The notes: generated by a model not told the origin, from the sequence alone. A stretch of 64,000 bases of DNA from Methylocystis sp. MJC1 (GCF_026427715.1 NZ_CP107558.1:1401001-1465000); one strand, 5' to 3'; positions 30,940 through 39,960 are shown, numbered from the stretch's first letter. Translations and numbers: made by a program.

Positions 30940-31890
30940 TCAAAGCGCGAACTCCGCAACGATCGGCGCATGCAGCGATCCCAGGACCGGCTCCGGCGCA
31001 AACACCTCGTCCTGCAGCCCCTCGTTGAGAATACGCGTCTCTAGCCACGCCGTCGCCAGCGTCGGCGACGCCAGAATATGGTCGATCAGCTTCGGCCGTC
31101 CCGCATGCAGCACCGTGTAGCGCCGCGCAGCCTCGACTCGCTCCTCCAACGGCGCAAGCGCGCGCGCGCCCTGCTGAAGCTCATTGTCGCCGCCGCGCAA
31201 CAACCGGGTCGGCGCGTCATATTCGTCGGCGTTGAAATCGCCGCAAATGGCGATGCGGGCGTCGGGCTCCGCGTCGAACAGCGTTTCGACGAAGAGTCGC
31301 GCCTCCAGCGCCTGGCCCTCGCGCTTCTGCGCGGCGACAAATTGCCCTTCGACTTGTGATTTGCTCGAGCCTTCGCCGCGCGCGGTCGCGACAGGCGTCG
31401 GCCGCGGGGCGCGCAAATGCAGGTCGATCACATGCAGCGCGGCGCCGGTCGGCAAGTCGATCGCCGCGTAAAGCAGCGGCCGGTCCCATTCGATGACGAT
31501 CGGCGACGGCTCCACGTCGCCTTCGCGCGGCGGCGGCCATGACCAGCGCGCGACGATGTCGTGGTGAATCTGGCGCGTCGCCCGGATGGGCCAGCGGCTG
31601 AGAATCGCAAGATTATGCACATCTGCTGGCGCGCTCGTTCCCGGTCGCACGCTCGTTGCGCGGAAATAGTCTCGGTAAGGCGTGTCCGCCAGCAGCCGGT
31701 CCAGCGCAAGATATTCGCGGGCACCGTGCTTATGCGGCTTTTGCGCCCCGACTTCCTGAAGGCAAAGAACATCGGCGTCGAGCGCCGCCAGCGCGGGCAG
31801 CAGCGCCGCGCGGCGTTGGGCGAAATCGGCCTCGTGGGCGGCGGACCAGTCGAGATTTTCCAGATTGAAGGTCGCGAGCCGCACGTCCAT
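30940..31890 (-). CDS. Endonuclease/exonuclease/phosphatase family protein
   Basis: The 316-aa product has the EEP fold: RLATFNLENLDW at the start, DVLCLQEVG with the catalytic Glu near residue 43, ICGDFNADEYD in the middle and IDHILAS near residue 270, with a C-terminal GSLHAPIVAEFAL where the last His would sit. It lacks a signal peptide. Members cleave nucleic acids or phosphate esters; the substrate here is not known. It is divergent from the Crp/Fnr gene, 150 bp apart. Confidence 0.88.
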   Translation of the reverse strand: MDVRLATFNLENLDWSAAHEADFAQRRAALLPALAALDADVLCLQEVGAQKPHKHGAREYLALDRLLADTPYRDYFRATSVRPGTSAPADVHNLAILSRWPIRATRQIHHDIVARWSWPPPREGDVEPSPIVIEWDRPLLYAAIDLPTGAALHVIDLHLRAPRPTPVATARGEGSSKSQVEGQFVAAQKREGQALEARLFVETLFDAEPDARIAICGDFNADEYDAPTRLLRGGDNELQQGARALAPLEERVEAARRYTVLHAGRPKLIDHILASPTLATAWLETRILNEGLQDEVFAPEPVLGSLHAPIVAEFAL

Positions 31891-32038
31891 TGTCGAATTC
31901 TCGCTTGTCTCGCCGTCTCACGCCCGCTCGGGTCGGCCAGGCTGGCATGCCCCTGAAATCTCTCCAGCAGAAGCCAAGATAGCGCGCTTCGCCCCTCGAC
32001 GGCGGACTGTTTCGGCGTCTACTATTCAAAAAATCTTC

Positions 32039-32752
32039 GTGACTCCTACGGAGCTTAAATCCTTGTCGGTTTTTGATGGAATCCCTTTTTTCGCCGGTCT
32101 CGATCCCTCATACGGCGAGACCTTCGGGCGGCAATGCATACGTAAGCGCTTTTCCGAGGGTGAGCTGGTTCTCGACTTCGACGACCCCTCGACGGATGTT
32201 TATTTCATCGTGAGCGGGGACGTGCGCGTCCTCATCCGCACGGCGGCGGGCAAGGAGATGATCCTCGGCGACTTCGGTCCCGGCAAATTCTTCGGGGAGA
32301 TGGCGGCGATCGACGGCGCCAACCGCTCCGCCAATGTCACGGCGCTCACCAACGCCGAGGTTTTACTCGTGCCGCCGACGGCCTTTCGCGAAATCGTCCT
32401 GCATTCGCCTGAGATCGCGGAGCGGCTTCTGCGGCTTCTCACCTCCCGCGTGCGCGAGCTCAACGTGCGCCTCTTTGAGCGTTCTGTGCTCGATCTGCGC
32501 CATCGCCTCTATGCAGAGCTGCTGCGCATGGCGTCGCCGCGCAAGGGGCACGAGGGGCAGTCCATCGTCTCGCCGCCGCCCTTCCAGCACGATCTCGCCG
32601 CCCGCATCGGCTGTCGCCGGGAGCAGGTCAGCCGCGAACTCGGCGCCATGACGGAGGAGGGCCTCGCCGAGAAAGTCCGCGGCGGGCTCGTGCTGCTGCG
32701 TCCCGGCGTGCTCGAAAAGCGCGTGCGCGATGCGATGAACGCCGCCGAATGA
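32039..32752 (+). CDS. Crp/Fnr-family transcription regulator
   Basis: The 237-aa protein has a cyclic-nucleotide-binding domain (VYFIVSGDVRVLIRTAAGKE, then FGEMAAIDGANRSANVTALTNAEVL) and a C-terminal HTH_Crp with QHDLAARIGCRREQVSRELG. The FGEMAAIDGANRS cassette (GE...R-S) resembles the cAMP-binding P-loop of Crp, and no Fe-S cysteines are present, so a cyclic nucleotide effector is likely. I use GTG at 32039; TTG 32063, or the frame upstream of GTG, cannot be excluded. The CHASE2 cyclase 500 bp downstream is a plausible source of its ligand. Confidence 0.85.
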   Translation: MTPTELKSLSVFDGIPFFAGLDPSYGETFGRQCIRKRFSEGELVLDFDDPSTDVYFIVSGDVRVLIRTAAGKEMILGDFGPGKFFGEMAAIDGANRSANVTALTNAEVLLVPPTAFREIVLHSPEIAERLLRLLTSRVRELNVRLFERSVLDLRHRLYAELLRMASPRKGHEGQSIVSPPPFQHDLAARIGCRREQVSRELGAMTEEGLAEKVRGGLVLLRPGVLEKRVRDAMNAAE

Positions 32753-32856
32753 GCCATGTGCGGCCGCGCACAGCATTGAGCCCCGCCTGCTTTCATATTC
32801 GGGCGGCGCGGTGGAGCCCATCAATTCGGCCCACCGCTCCTACGGAGGAAAGTCCG

Positions 32857-33264
32857 ATGGCTCCTCGATTGACGCCGATCGAACGCTGCGCGGAGGTCGC
32901 GGGTCTGGCCCCGCATGAGATCATGCTCGGGGTAAGCCCGAGCAAAAGGCACGGACAGATGCTTGCGAAATATCGCCGCGCGCGGCGCTCGATGGCCGTT
33001 GCGCGCGTGAAGATCGTCGCCGACCTTCGCGCCGCCATCCTGCGGGGCGCTCGCTGCGAGGCCGCTGATCTGCTGATCGTGCTGCGACGGCTCTTGGCTT
33101 TAGGCCCCGGCGCGAGAGGCGATCGCGCCATCTGGCCAGAGCGCCGGCCGCGCGGAGCGCCGAGGACGCGATCGAGGTGGCGTGCGCCAGCGGCGGCGGC
33201 ATCGCATTTGAGTGTGCGGGCGGCGGAGGTCGTTGTACTGCGCCATTGCGATTTCGTCGTTTAG
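32857..33264 (+). CDS. Small basic protein, function unknown
   Basis: The 135-aa product starts at an ATG with GGAGG 8 bases upstream, the best translation signal in this area. The first ~80 residues have a regular helical look (IERCAEVAGLAPHEIMLGV, then KRHGQMLAKYRRARRSM). The C-terminal third is very Arg/Pro-rich and less convincing. It lies between the Crp-like gene and the CHASE2 cyclase, ending 16 bp before the latter. I do not recognise it. Confidence 0.6.
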   Translation: MAPRLTPIERCAEVAGLAPHEIMLGVSPSKRHGQMLAKYRRARRSMAVARVKIVADLRAAILRGARCEAADLLIVLRRLLALGPGARGDRAIWPERRPRGAPRTRSRWRAPAAAASHLSVRAAEVVVLRHCDFVV

Positions 33265-33280
33265 AAGCCGCTGCGGCAGG

Positions 33281-35497
33281 ATGTTCAACCGCACTCGGAT
33301 ATTTCTCCTTTCGAGCCTCCTCGCCGCCGCGCTCGTCCTGCCATGGGGCGCGCTGCAGCCGCCGGCGCTCGACGATCTGCGCAACCTCGTCTTCGATAAT
33401 TTTCAGCGCGCCGCCCCACGCGCCTATGATCGAGAGGCGCCGGTGCGGGTGATCGGCGTCGACGAAGAGAGCCTGAAGGCTTACGGCCAATGGCCCTGGC
33501 CGCGAACGCGGCTCGCCGAATTGGTTGATCGGCTCCGCGAGCTCGGCGCCGCGGTCATCGCATTCGATTTCATTTTCTCCGAGCCCGACCGGACCAGCCC
33601 GCGTGCTTTCATTCAGGCGCTTGCGGATACGAAGCTGCGCACGGATGTCTCGAAGCTCCTCGCCAAGGCACCCGATGGCGACATGGTTTTTGCAAGCGCG
33701 CTGAAGAGCGCGCCTGTCGTGCTCGGCGCAACACTTGCCAAGACCGGCGCAACGGATTTCACGGCGAAAGCCGGCTTTGTCACCGCGGGCGACGATCCCG
33801 CGCCTTTCCTTTATTCCTTCCCGGCGGTCGTCCTGCCATTGCCGGGGCTGATCGATAATGTGCAAGGCGTGGGCGCGACGAACTGGCTTCCGGACCGCGA
33901 TCTCGTCGTGCGCCGCGTGCCGCTGCTCTCTCGTCTCGGCGCGGCGATCGCGCCGTCTCTCGCGCTCGAAGCCTTGCGCGTTGCGCAGGGGGAGCCGAGC
34001 ATCGTCGTCCGATCCTCCAACGCCAGCGGCCAGACTGCTTTTGGCGCGCAGACGGGCGTCAATGCGGTGAAGGTCGGCGCCTTTCAGATTGCGACCGGCC
34101 CGAACGCCGAGGTGCGTCCGCGTTACAGCTACAGCGCGCCGGCGCGGGACATTTCGGCCAAGGCGGTGTTGGAAAACCAGGTCCCGCGCAGCGAGATCGA
34201 CGGGCGCATTATTTTTGTCGGCGCGCTCGCCGTGGGGATTGGCGACGTGCGGGCGACGCCGTTGGAGCCTGTGGCGCCGGGCGTCGATGTGCATGCGCAG
34301 ATCGTCGAGTCGCTCGCGAGCGGCGCGCTTCTATCGCGACCCGACTGGGCGCCGGGGCTGGAATATGTCTCCGCCATCGTCGCTTTCGCGCTCACCATGC
34401 CATTGCTCTTCGCCGCGCCGCAGCTTTTGTCGGCCGCCTTCGCCACGCTTGCGGTCGGCGCCTTCTTCGGCGGCTCTTTCTATCTTTTCGAGAAGCAGGG
34501 CCTCCTGCTCGATCCGGTCTATCCGAGCCTTGTCGTCATTGGCGCTTATGTCGTCGGCGCGGTGACGCTGTGGCGCACGGAAATTCTCGCGCGTCGGCAG
34601 GTGCGGCGCGCCTTCGGCAAATTCGTCGCGCCCGCGGTCGTCGACCGCATCGCCGAACATCCGGAGCGCCTGGTTCTCGGCGGCGAGACGCGCGAGCTGA
34701 CTGTGCTTTTCTCGGACCTGCGGAATTTCTCCGGCATCTCGGAAGGCATGAGCGCGCGCGAGCTGACGCAGTTCATGAACGACTATCTGACGCCCATGAC
34801 CGACGCCATTCTCGAATGCGAAGGCACGGTCGATAAATATATGGGCGACGCCATCCTCGCCTTCTGGAACGCCCCGCTCGACGTCGCCGACCATCCGCGC
34901 AAAGCGGTCGAGGCGGCGTTGCGCATGCGGGGTGAAATCGCGCGGTTCAATGCGCGCCGCGCGCAAGCGGCGCAGGAGGCTGGGCGTCGCCATGTCGAGG
35001 CCGCGATGGGGCTGGGGCTCAACATCGGGTCCTGCAGCGTCGGCAATATGGGCTCGATCCGCCGCTTCGACTATTCGATCCTGGGCGACAATGTGAATCT
35101 CGCCTCGCGGCTCGAAGGCGCGAGCAAGGCCTTTTCGACCGACATCATCGCCTCAGGCGCTGTCCGGGACGCCGTTCCAGACATGGCCTGGCTCGATCTC
35201 GGGCGCATCGTGGTCGCCGGACGGAGCGAGGCGACCCAGGTCTTCGCATTGGCGGGGAACGCGGAATTCGCCAAGAGGGACAAATATATGCGCTGGCGCA
35301 CAATACATGAGGCCATGCGCGCGCAGTATGAGTCGGGTCGATTCGACGCCGCGTCCGAGAGCGCCGCCGAGCTGGCCCAGGTGGCTCCCGGCGCCTGGCC
35401 TGCGCTCTATGTGGCGATGGGAAAACGATATTCGGCGCTCGCCCAGGAGGGCTTGCATGAAGGTTGGTCTTCGGTATGGAATCTCCTGAGCAAGTGA
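33281..35497 (+). CDS. CHASE2-domain adenylate/guanylate cyclase
   Basis: The 738-aa protein has an N-terminal membrane anchor (residues 5-20), a periplasmic CHASE2 sensor (LRNLVFDNFQR, GVDEESLKAYGQWPWPRTR, then AAVIAFDFIF), about three transmembrane helices around residues 360-430, and a cytosolic class III cyclase domain (LTVLFSDLRNFSGISEGM, VDKYMGDAILAFW, YSILGDNVNLASRLEG). The metal Asp residues (FSDL, MGDA) are present. It makes cAMP or cGMP in response to an unknown extracytoplasmic signal. The start is ATG 33281. A Crp-like protein lies two genes upstream. Confidence 0.93.
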   Translation: MFNRTRIFLLSSLLAAALVLPWGALQPPALDDLRNLVFDNFQRAAPRAYDREAPVRVIGVDEESLKAYGQWPWPRTRLAELVDRLRELGAAVIAFDFIFSEPDRTSPRAFIQALADTKLRTDVSKLLAKAPDGDMVFASALKSAPVVLGATLAKTGATDFTAKAGFVTAGDDPAPFLYSFPAVVLPLPGLIDNVQGVGATNWLPDRDLVVRRVPLLSRLGAAIAPSLALEALRVAQGEPSIVVRSSNASGQTAFGAQTGVNAVKVGAFQIATGPNAEVRPRYSYSAPARDISAKAVLENQVPRSEIDGRIIFVGALAVGIGDVRATPLEPVAPGVDVHAQIVESLASGALLSRPDWAPGLEYVSAIVAFALTMPLLFAAPQLLSAAFATLAVGAFFGGSFYLFEKQGLLLDPVYPSLVVIGAYVVGAVTLWRTEILARRQVRRAFGKFVAPAVVDRIAEHPERLVLGGETRELTVLFSDLRNFSGISEGMSARELTQFMNDYLTPMTDAILECEGTVDKYMGDAILAFWNAPLDVADHPRKAVEAALRMRGEIARFNARRAQAAQEAGRRHVEAAMGLGLNIGSCSVGNMGSIRRFDYSILGDNVNLASRLEGASKAFSTDIIASGAVRDAVPDMAWLDLGRIVVAGRSEATQVFALAGNAEFAKRDKYMRWRTIHEAMRAQYESGRFDAASESAAELAQVAPGAWPALYVAMGKRYSALAQEGLHEGWSSVWNLLSK

Positions 35498-35559
35498 CCG
35501 CCGCCTGTCCCGCGCCACGCGCATCTCATCAATCTGCACCGAAAGATCGCCGCCCGCGC

Positions 35560-36243
35560 ATGACAGAAACAATTGTCGAAAAATACTGGTCCCTCGTCGC
35601 TGCAAGGCATGACGGTGAGGCTTTCTCGACGATCGACGCCGCCTACAAAGAGCCGCAGCGCGCCTATCACGCTTGGGGACATATTGTGGATCTGCTCAGC
35701 AAGCTCGATGCGCTGGCGCATTTGGCGACGCGCGCCGATCTCGTCGCGGCGGCGATATTTTGGCACGATTCCGTTTACCTCACGCGCGACAGCGACGGAC
35801 GTGCGCGCACGGACCCGGAAAATGTGCGCGCCAGCGCCGTGCTGTTTGAATTCCATTCGCGCTTCGACGAGGTCGAGGGACAGGCGATCCACGAGCTGAT
35901 CATGGCGACGGCGAACCATATGAAGGCAAGAGCCGCGAGCGGGCATTACCCGGGATTTTCGCGTGACCTCGATTTTTTCCTCGATCTCGACCTATCGTCG
36001 CTTGCGGCGCCCTGGCCGATATTCGAGAGTAATCTCGACGATATTCACTTCGAATATGGCTGGGTTCCGGAGCGCGCCTTCTATCTTGGCCGCATGCAGA
36101 TGCTCGAAAGCTTTCTTGCCGCCGGCGAGGGGCTGTACCGCCTGCCGGAAACGCGCGCCTTATGGCTCGGGCAGGCGCGCGCAAATTTGATGCGCGCCGA
36201 GGGGGCTCTACGCGATCGGCTGGCCGGCCCCGCTTCTGGGTGA
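35560..36243 (+). CDS. HD-superfamily phosphohydrolase-like protein
   Basis: The 227-aa product has YHAWGHIVDLL near residue 37 and AAIFWHDSVYL near residue 65, the two halves of an H...HD metal site, and a conserved HELIMATANHM helix. These features fit the predicted HD phosphohydrolases of COG4339. The substrate is unknown. The ATG at 35560 (MTETIVEKYW) is chosen; the frame upstream overlaps the cyclase 3' end and has no family similarity. It starts 62 bp after the cyclase and may share its transcript. Confidence 0.8.
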   Translation: MTETIVEKYWSLVAARHDGEAFSTIDAAYKEPQRAYHAWGHIVDLLSKLDALAHLATRADLVAAAIFWHDSVYLTRDSDGRARTDPENVRASAVLFEFHSRFDEVEGQAIHELIMATANHMKARAASGHYPGFSRDLDFFLDLDLSSLAAPWPIFESNLDDIHFEYGWVPERAFYLGRMQMLESFLAAGEGLYRLPETRALWLGQARANLMRAEGALRDRLAGPASG

Positions 36244-36274
36244 GGCTTAGAGAAACGAGCGGCTAGGATTGGCT

Positions 36275-36381
36275 GTCATTCCCGACGGGCCGAAGGCCCG
36301 ATCGGGAATCCAGAGCAAAACCCGCGCTGCTTCGGCTCTGGATTCCCGATCGTTTCGCTGGCGCGAAGCGCGGGGAATGAC
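36275..36381. repeat. Palindromic repeat, family 2, copy 2
   Basis: It begins gtcattcccgacgggccgaa ggcccgatcgggaatcc and ends ggattcccgatcgtttcgct... cgaagcgcggggaatgac, the same outer parts as the copy at 10454 with a different centre. It lies between the convergent HD and 5'-nucleotidase genes. Confidence 0.88.
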
Positions 36382-36403
36382 ATCGCTGGATAAGCCCGGC
36401 TGC

Positions 36404-37897
36404 TTATTTTATCAAAAGCCGCCCATCAACCGCGGGCGCAATCGTCCCAGCCTTCTCGATCGCCTCCATCACCACCGTCGACAGCAGCGGAGCCTCGTCC
36501 TCGGTGACGAGCGGCTTGCCGCGCGTGAACGCCTCATAGCCGTCCTTGCCGCCGGCGAGATAGTCGTTGGTTGCGACCTTATAGCGGCGTGCGTCGTCGA
36601 GCGGCGCGCCGGCGATCTCGACGGAGACAAGGCGCGATCCAGGGACGGCGTCGCGCCGCACGACAATACGAGCGCCGGAAATTTGCGGGAAGCGGCCGGC
36701 GTCCTTGCCGAGCGTCCAGAGCCCGCTTTCGAGGGCCGCGCGCAGATCGGCGCCGCGCAATTCCAGCGTGACGAGCTTATTGTTGAAGGGAAGCGCCGCG
36801 ACGACCATTTTGCGCGCGAGTTTCGCGCCTGGCGCAACGACCGTGTCGCTGCGAATGCCGCCGCCATTGATCAGCGCGAGGTCGGCGCCGGTCTTGGCGC
36901 GCATGGCGTCGGCGATGAAGTCGCCGATCGCCGTCTCCTGGCTACGCACGGAGGACTTGCGCGCATCGAGCTCGGTCTGCGTGACGCCGATGATCTGATC
37001 GAGGTCGTTGTCCATGCTCGCGCGATATTCCGCGACGCGGGCGGCGACAGCGGGGTCAGGCTTGGCGTCGGCGGTGTCGATGATGCGGAACTTCGGCGTC
37101 CAGCTCACCTTGCGGACGCCCGCGTCGGGTGTGGAAATCGTCAGATCGACCGCGACGACTTGCGCGCCGTCGGCCTGTGTTTCGGCGATCGCTGCGCGGC
37201 CGTCATAGGCGACGAAAAGATTATGATCGTGGCCGGAGAGCACAATGTCGATGGCGCCCGTCTTGGCGAGGCGCAAATCGTCACGCCACTCAGAATGAGT
37301 CACGACGACGATAAGATCGGCGCCTTCGTCGCGCAGCCGCTGCGCCTGTTGCTGCGCGGCGTCGATCGCCGGCGAGATTTGCAGCGAGCCGGTATTGGAG
37401 CGCTTGGCGGATTCAGCCTCGGTTAGTCCGAAGACGCCAATTTTCACGCCATCGACGTCGAAGATCTTGCTATCCGCAAAGCCAGGCAGGGGCTTGCCGG
37501 CGGAGTCGCGCAGATTGGCGGCGAGGCGCACGGCCTGCAATTCCGACATGCGCTTGCGGAACACGTCTTCGCCGAAATCGAATTCGTGATTGCCCGGCGT
37601 GAAGACGTCGATCTTCGTGCGATTGATGAGGTCGATGATATGCGCGCCCTTGTCGAGGCTCGACATCAGCGAAGGCGAGATCGTGTCGCCAGCAAGCGCG
37701 ACGAGGACGTTCTTGGTCTTCGCGCGCTCGGCGCCGAGAACGCCGGCGACGCGCGCAAAGCCGCCGCGCCCGTTCTTCTCCGCCATTTCGTAAATGTCGC
37801 TGAAGACCAGCAGCGTAGCGTTGATCGTGCGTTCGGCGGCTTGCGCCGGCAAGGCGGCGAGGAAGAGGGCGATGGAGAGGGTGCGTAGGATTTTCAT
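36404..37897 (-). CDS. Periplasmic metallophosphatase/5'-nucleotidase
   Basis: The 497-aa protein has a signal peptide (MKILRTLSIALFLAALPAQA) and a calcineurin-like domain: LVALAGDTISPS, FTPGNHEFDFGEDVF, VVTHSEWRDD and LSGHDHNLF, then the C-terminal 5'-nucleotidase domain with INGGGIRSD and LPFNNKLV. The first metal motif is SDIYEM in place of the usual D-x-H, so one metal ligand differs. It likely hydrolyses nucleotides in the periplasm. The ATG at 37897 is used; the frame upstream has no family similarity. Confidence 0.9.
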   Translation of the reverse strand: MKILRTLSIALFLAALPAQAAERTINATLLVFSDIYEMAEKNGRGGFARVAGVLGAERAKTKNVLVALAGDTISPSLMSSLDKGAHIIDLINRTKIDVFTPGNHEFDFGEDVFRKRMSELQAVRLAANLRDSAGKPLPGFADSKIFDVDGVKIGVFGLTEAESAKRSNTGSLQISPAIDAAQQQAQRLRDEGADLIVVVTHSEWRDDLRLAKTGAIDIVLSGHDHNLFVAYDGRAAIAETQADGAQVVAVDLTISTPDAGVRKVSWTPKFRIIDTADAKPDPAVAARVAEYRASMDNDLDQIIGVTQTELDARKSSVRSQETAIGDFIADAMRAKTGADLALINGGGIRSDTVVAPGAKLARKMVVAALPFNNKLVTLELRGADLRAALESGLWTLGKDAGRFPQISGARIVVRRDAVPGSRLVSVEIAGAPLDDARRYKVATNDYLAGGKDGYEAFTRGKPLVTEDEAPLLSTVVMEAIEKAGTIAPAVDGRLLIK

Positions 37898-38118
37898 CGC
37901 TATATTCTTTGATTGCTTCGGTGACACGGATAATACGGTCGGCGATATACTCTCCCATTCGTCCTGACAATGGACAAATTCTTGAGGTTTCTCGTGTCGG
38001 GCGTCAACCGTCGGCGCGCGCCTCAATGCCATCAGCAGTCTATTGTCACGCGGATTTTTGAGGCCTAGGCTCGCCCTGAAGTAATTTTATTTCAGCTTAA
38101 ATTCCCGGGTTGAATTCC

Positions 38119-39078
38119 ATGTGCGCAACGCCATCCCCTTCCTTTCGCATTTTGTGTCTGAGCGCCGCGATTTGCGCGCTGGGGTCCACCCTCTCTGGCT
38201 GCATGGTGCCTGAAGCGCTGCCGATCCTGGGACACGACGCGAAGAAACGCATCTTCTACGATGTCGTTCGCGGCGTGCAATGCGAGATTCGTCACGCAGT
38301 CCTGAGCCAACTCAGGGACGATCGGAGCCATCGATGGGGACAGCGAAAGCTCGCCTGGCTGGAGGGCTGGAGCGCGCTGATGGATCTGAATTTGAATATT
38401 GTTGACTCGGTCAAATTCCATCCAGGGGTTTCTCTCAAAATGCCCAATTGGATGGACGCGGTTGTGTGGAGAGCCGACGGCTCCTCGCGCGTGTTTCCAC
38501 AGAGTTTTAATTTCGGCGTCGGCGCAGGGCTCGATTATCAGGTCAGCAGATATGACAAGGTCCAGTTCGCCTATGACTTCGGTCAGTTCGACAAAGACCG
38601 AATGAAGGAGGACCTCGACAAGCCCTGTTACCACATCGCCGGGATAACGATCGAAGGGGATCTCAAACTCGGCGAGTGGCTGGACGACGTTTTGGAGCCC
38701 ATCAAGACATGCGCCTTTTCTGGCGCGCCTTCCGGCTCGTTAGAAGCTGAGGAGGTTCAGAATCCGCTCGCGATGCTCAACGGCCCACCCCAACAATCAG
38801 AAGCTTGCCGGGCAAAGGATTTGACGAAGGCGTATAAAGGTAAATCGAGCCCGATCAAAGCTTTCCATCACGACATCACCTTTATGTTGGTGTTCGATGT
38901 GAACGCCACTCCGCAATGGAATCTGGTTCGCGTCGCCACGGTGAACAATCCCTTGTTCGACGCCAGCAGAAAGGACTTCAGCGAGCTTTTGATTAGCCTT
39001 GCGCCGGGCGATTCGAAGGTGGCGCAGGACGCGCATTTGGCGCTTCAGATCGGCTCGGCGGTGAGAAATAACCAATAG
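38119..39078 (+). CDS. Putative lipoprotein, orphan
   Basis: The 319-aa product has a signal peptide ending LSGC (Cys near residue 28). The mature part has GVGAGLDYQVSRYDKVQFAYDFGQF and EGDLKLGEWLDDVLEP in the middle and a C-terminal FMLVFDVNATPQWNLVRVATVNN stretch. The alternating hydrophobic pattern suggests a beta-rich fold. I recognise no family. It stands alone, divergent from the 5'-nucleotidase, in the least core-like part of the window. Confidence 0.75.
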   Translation: MCATPSPSFRILCLSAAICALGSTLSGCMVPEALPILGHDAKKRIFYDVVRGVQCEIRHAVLSQLRDDRSHRWGQRKLAWLEGWSALMDLNLNIVDSVKFHPGVSLKMPNWMDAVVWRADGSSRVFPQSFNFGVGAGLDYQVSRYDKVQFAYDFGQFDKDRMKEDLDKPCYHIAGITIEGDLKLGEWLDDVLEPIKTCAFSGAPSGSLEAEEVQNPLAMLNGPPQQSEACRAKDLTKAYKGKSSPIKAFHHDITFMLVFDVNATPQWNLVRVATVNNPLFDASRKDFSELLISLAPGDSKVAQDAHLALQIGSAVRNNQ

Positions 39079-39256
39079 GGTCATGCATTAAAGCGACGAC
39101 GGCACGCTTATCGGGCCGGACGGTTGTCTCTTTGGGATTTTCCCGTGTTGCAGAAAATTGCCTGGCTGTCAGAAGACATGATGACATTACTCGAGGCGTT
39201 GCTCCCTAGCGTACGATTAGAACAGATTCTGCGATGACCCCTAACTCCAAAGGGAT

Positions 39257-39430
39257 ATGATGCGACCGATATTGCCCGAGATCATTCGCATCGATCCGGA
39301 CGTTTTTTTGCAGACGCCGACGGGGCGCGTGTGGTCCCCCGAGCGCAGCAGAGAGGCTTGGTTACGCTCATACGATGCGCTAAAGGAAGCGCTTGCCGCC
39401 GCCGAGCGGGGGGCGAACGTCGCCGCGTGA
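39257..39430 (+). CDS. 57-aa protein, first gene of a kinase module
   Basis: The frame runs from ATG 39257 (or ATG 39260, with AAAGGGA just upstream) to TGA 39428. The product is acidic-amphipathic: MRPILPEIIRIDPDVFLQTP, then TGRVWSPERSREAWLRSYDA and an alanine-rich helix KEALAAAERGANVAA. Its stop overlaps the GTG of the P-loop kinase gene by 4 bp (GTGA), so the two are translated together. Small size and the coupled kinase make an antitoxin or partner role possible, but that is inference. I recognise no family. Confidence 0.6.
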   Translation: MMRPILPEIIRIDPDVFLQTPTGRVWSPERSREAWLRSYDALKEALAAAERGANVAA

Positions 39431-39753
39431 TAATCGTCTGCGGACTGCAAGGCGCCGGTAAGTCATCATGGATAAAACTATACGGATATCGTTATTCGCC
39501 GTGTATTTTCTTTGATGCAGCTCTGCCAGGAGCGCGTCATCGCGGGAAGGTTTCCCAAATAGCAAAACAATTTGGCACCGAATTATGGGTAGTTTGGATC
39601 AAGACATCTCTTGCTATTGCCTTACAACGCAATGCGTTACGCGCAATGGACGAGCGTGTCCCGGAAAAAGCAATCCGTAGTGTTGCGGAACTATTTGAAC
39701 CGCCAACTATGGATGAAGGCTTCGATAAAATTATCATCCTCGACTATGATTAG
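39427..39753 (+). CDS. Minimal P-loop kinase (AAA_33/zeta-toxin-like)
   Basis: The 108-aa product starts at a GTG and has Walker A GLQGAGKSS at residues 6-14, an Asp in FFDAALPGARHR (D30, a likely substrate or base position), LQRNALR (R68) as a possible lid arginine, and ends IILDYD. This pattern fits the AAA_33 group, which includes small-molecule and polynucleotide kinases and zeta toxins, but it is only about half the size of a zeta toxin. The gene is clearly richer in A and T than its neighbours, which suggests transfer. The substrate is unknown. Confidence 0.75.
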   Translation: MIIVCGLQGAGKSSWIKLYGYRYSPCIFFDAALPGARHRGKVSQIAKQFGTELWVVWIKTSLAIALQRNALRAMDERVPEKAIRSVAELFEPPTMDEGFDKIIILDYD

Positions 39754-39960
39754 AGGCGGCGAGCGCGCCGTCGCATCTGATCGGCGTCCGCTTAGCGAAG
39801 GTTTTGGAACAGATTCTTTGATGCCCCCGTATGGGGAAGACGGTGCGGTCCCATCGAGCTATTCGAGCCCCCTCCTTCTGCTGGAAACGTAGCGGGAAAT
39901 TGGGCGCACGCTCTCTAATGTTCCTCGGTTCAAGAGATACGCAGGGGCTCGAGCAACTTC

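Noticed and set aside
39331..39426. The longer form of the P-loop kinase frame from 39331.
   Set aside because: That extension overlaps the small upstream gene in another frame, has no similarity pattern, and the GTG at 39427 gives the usual 4-bp coupling.
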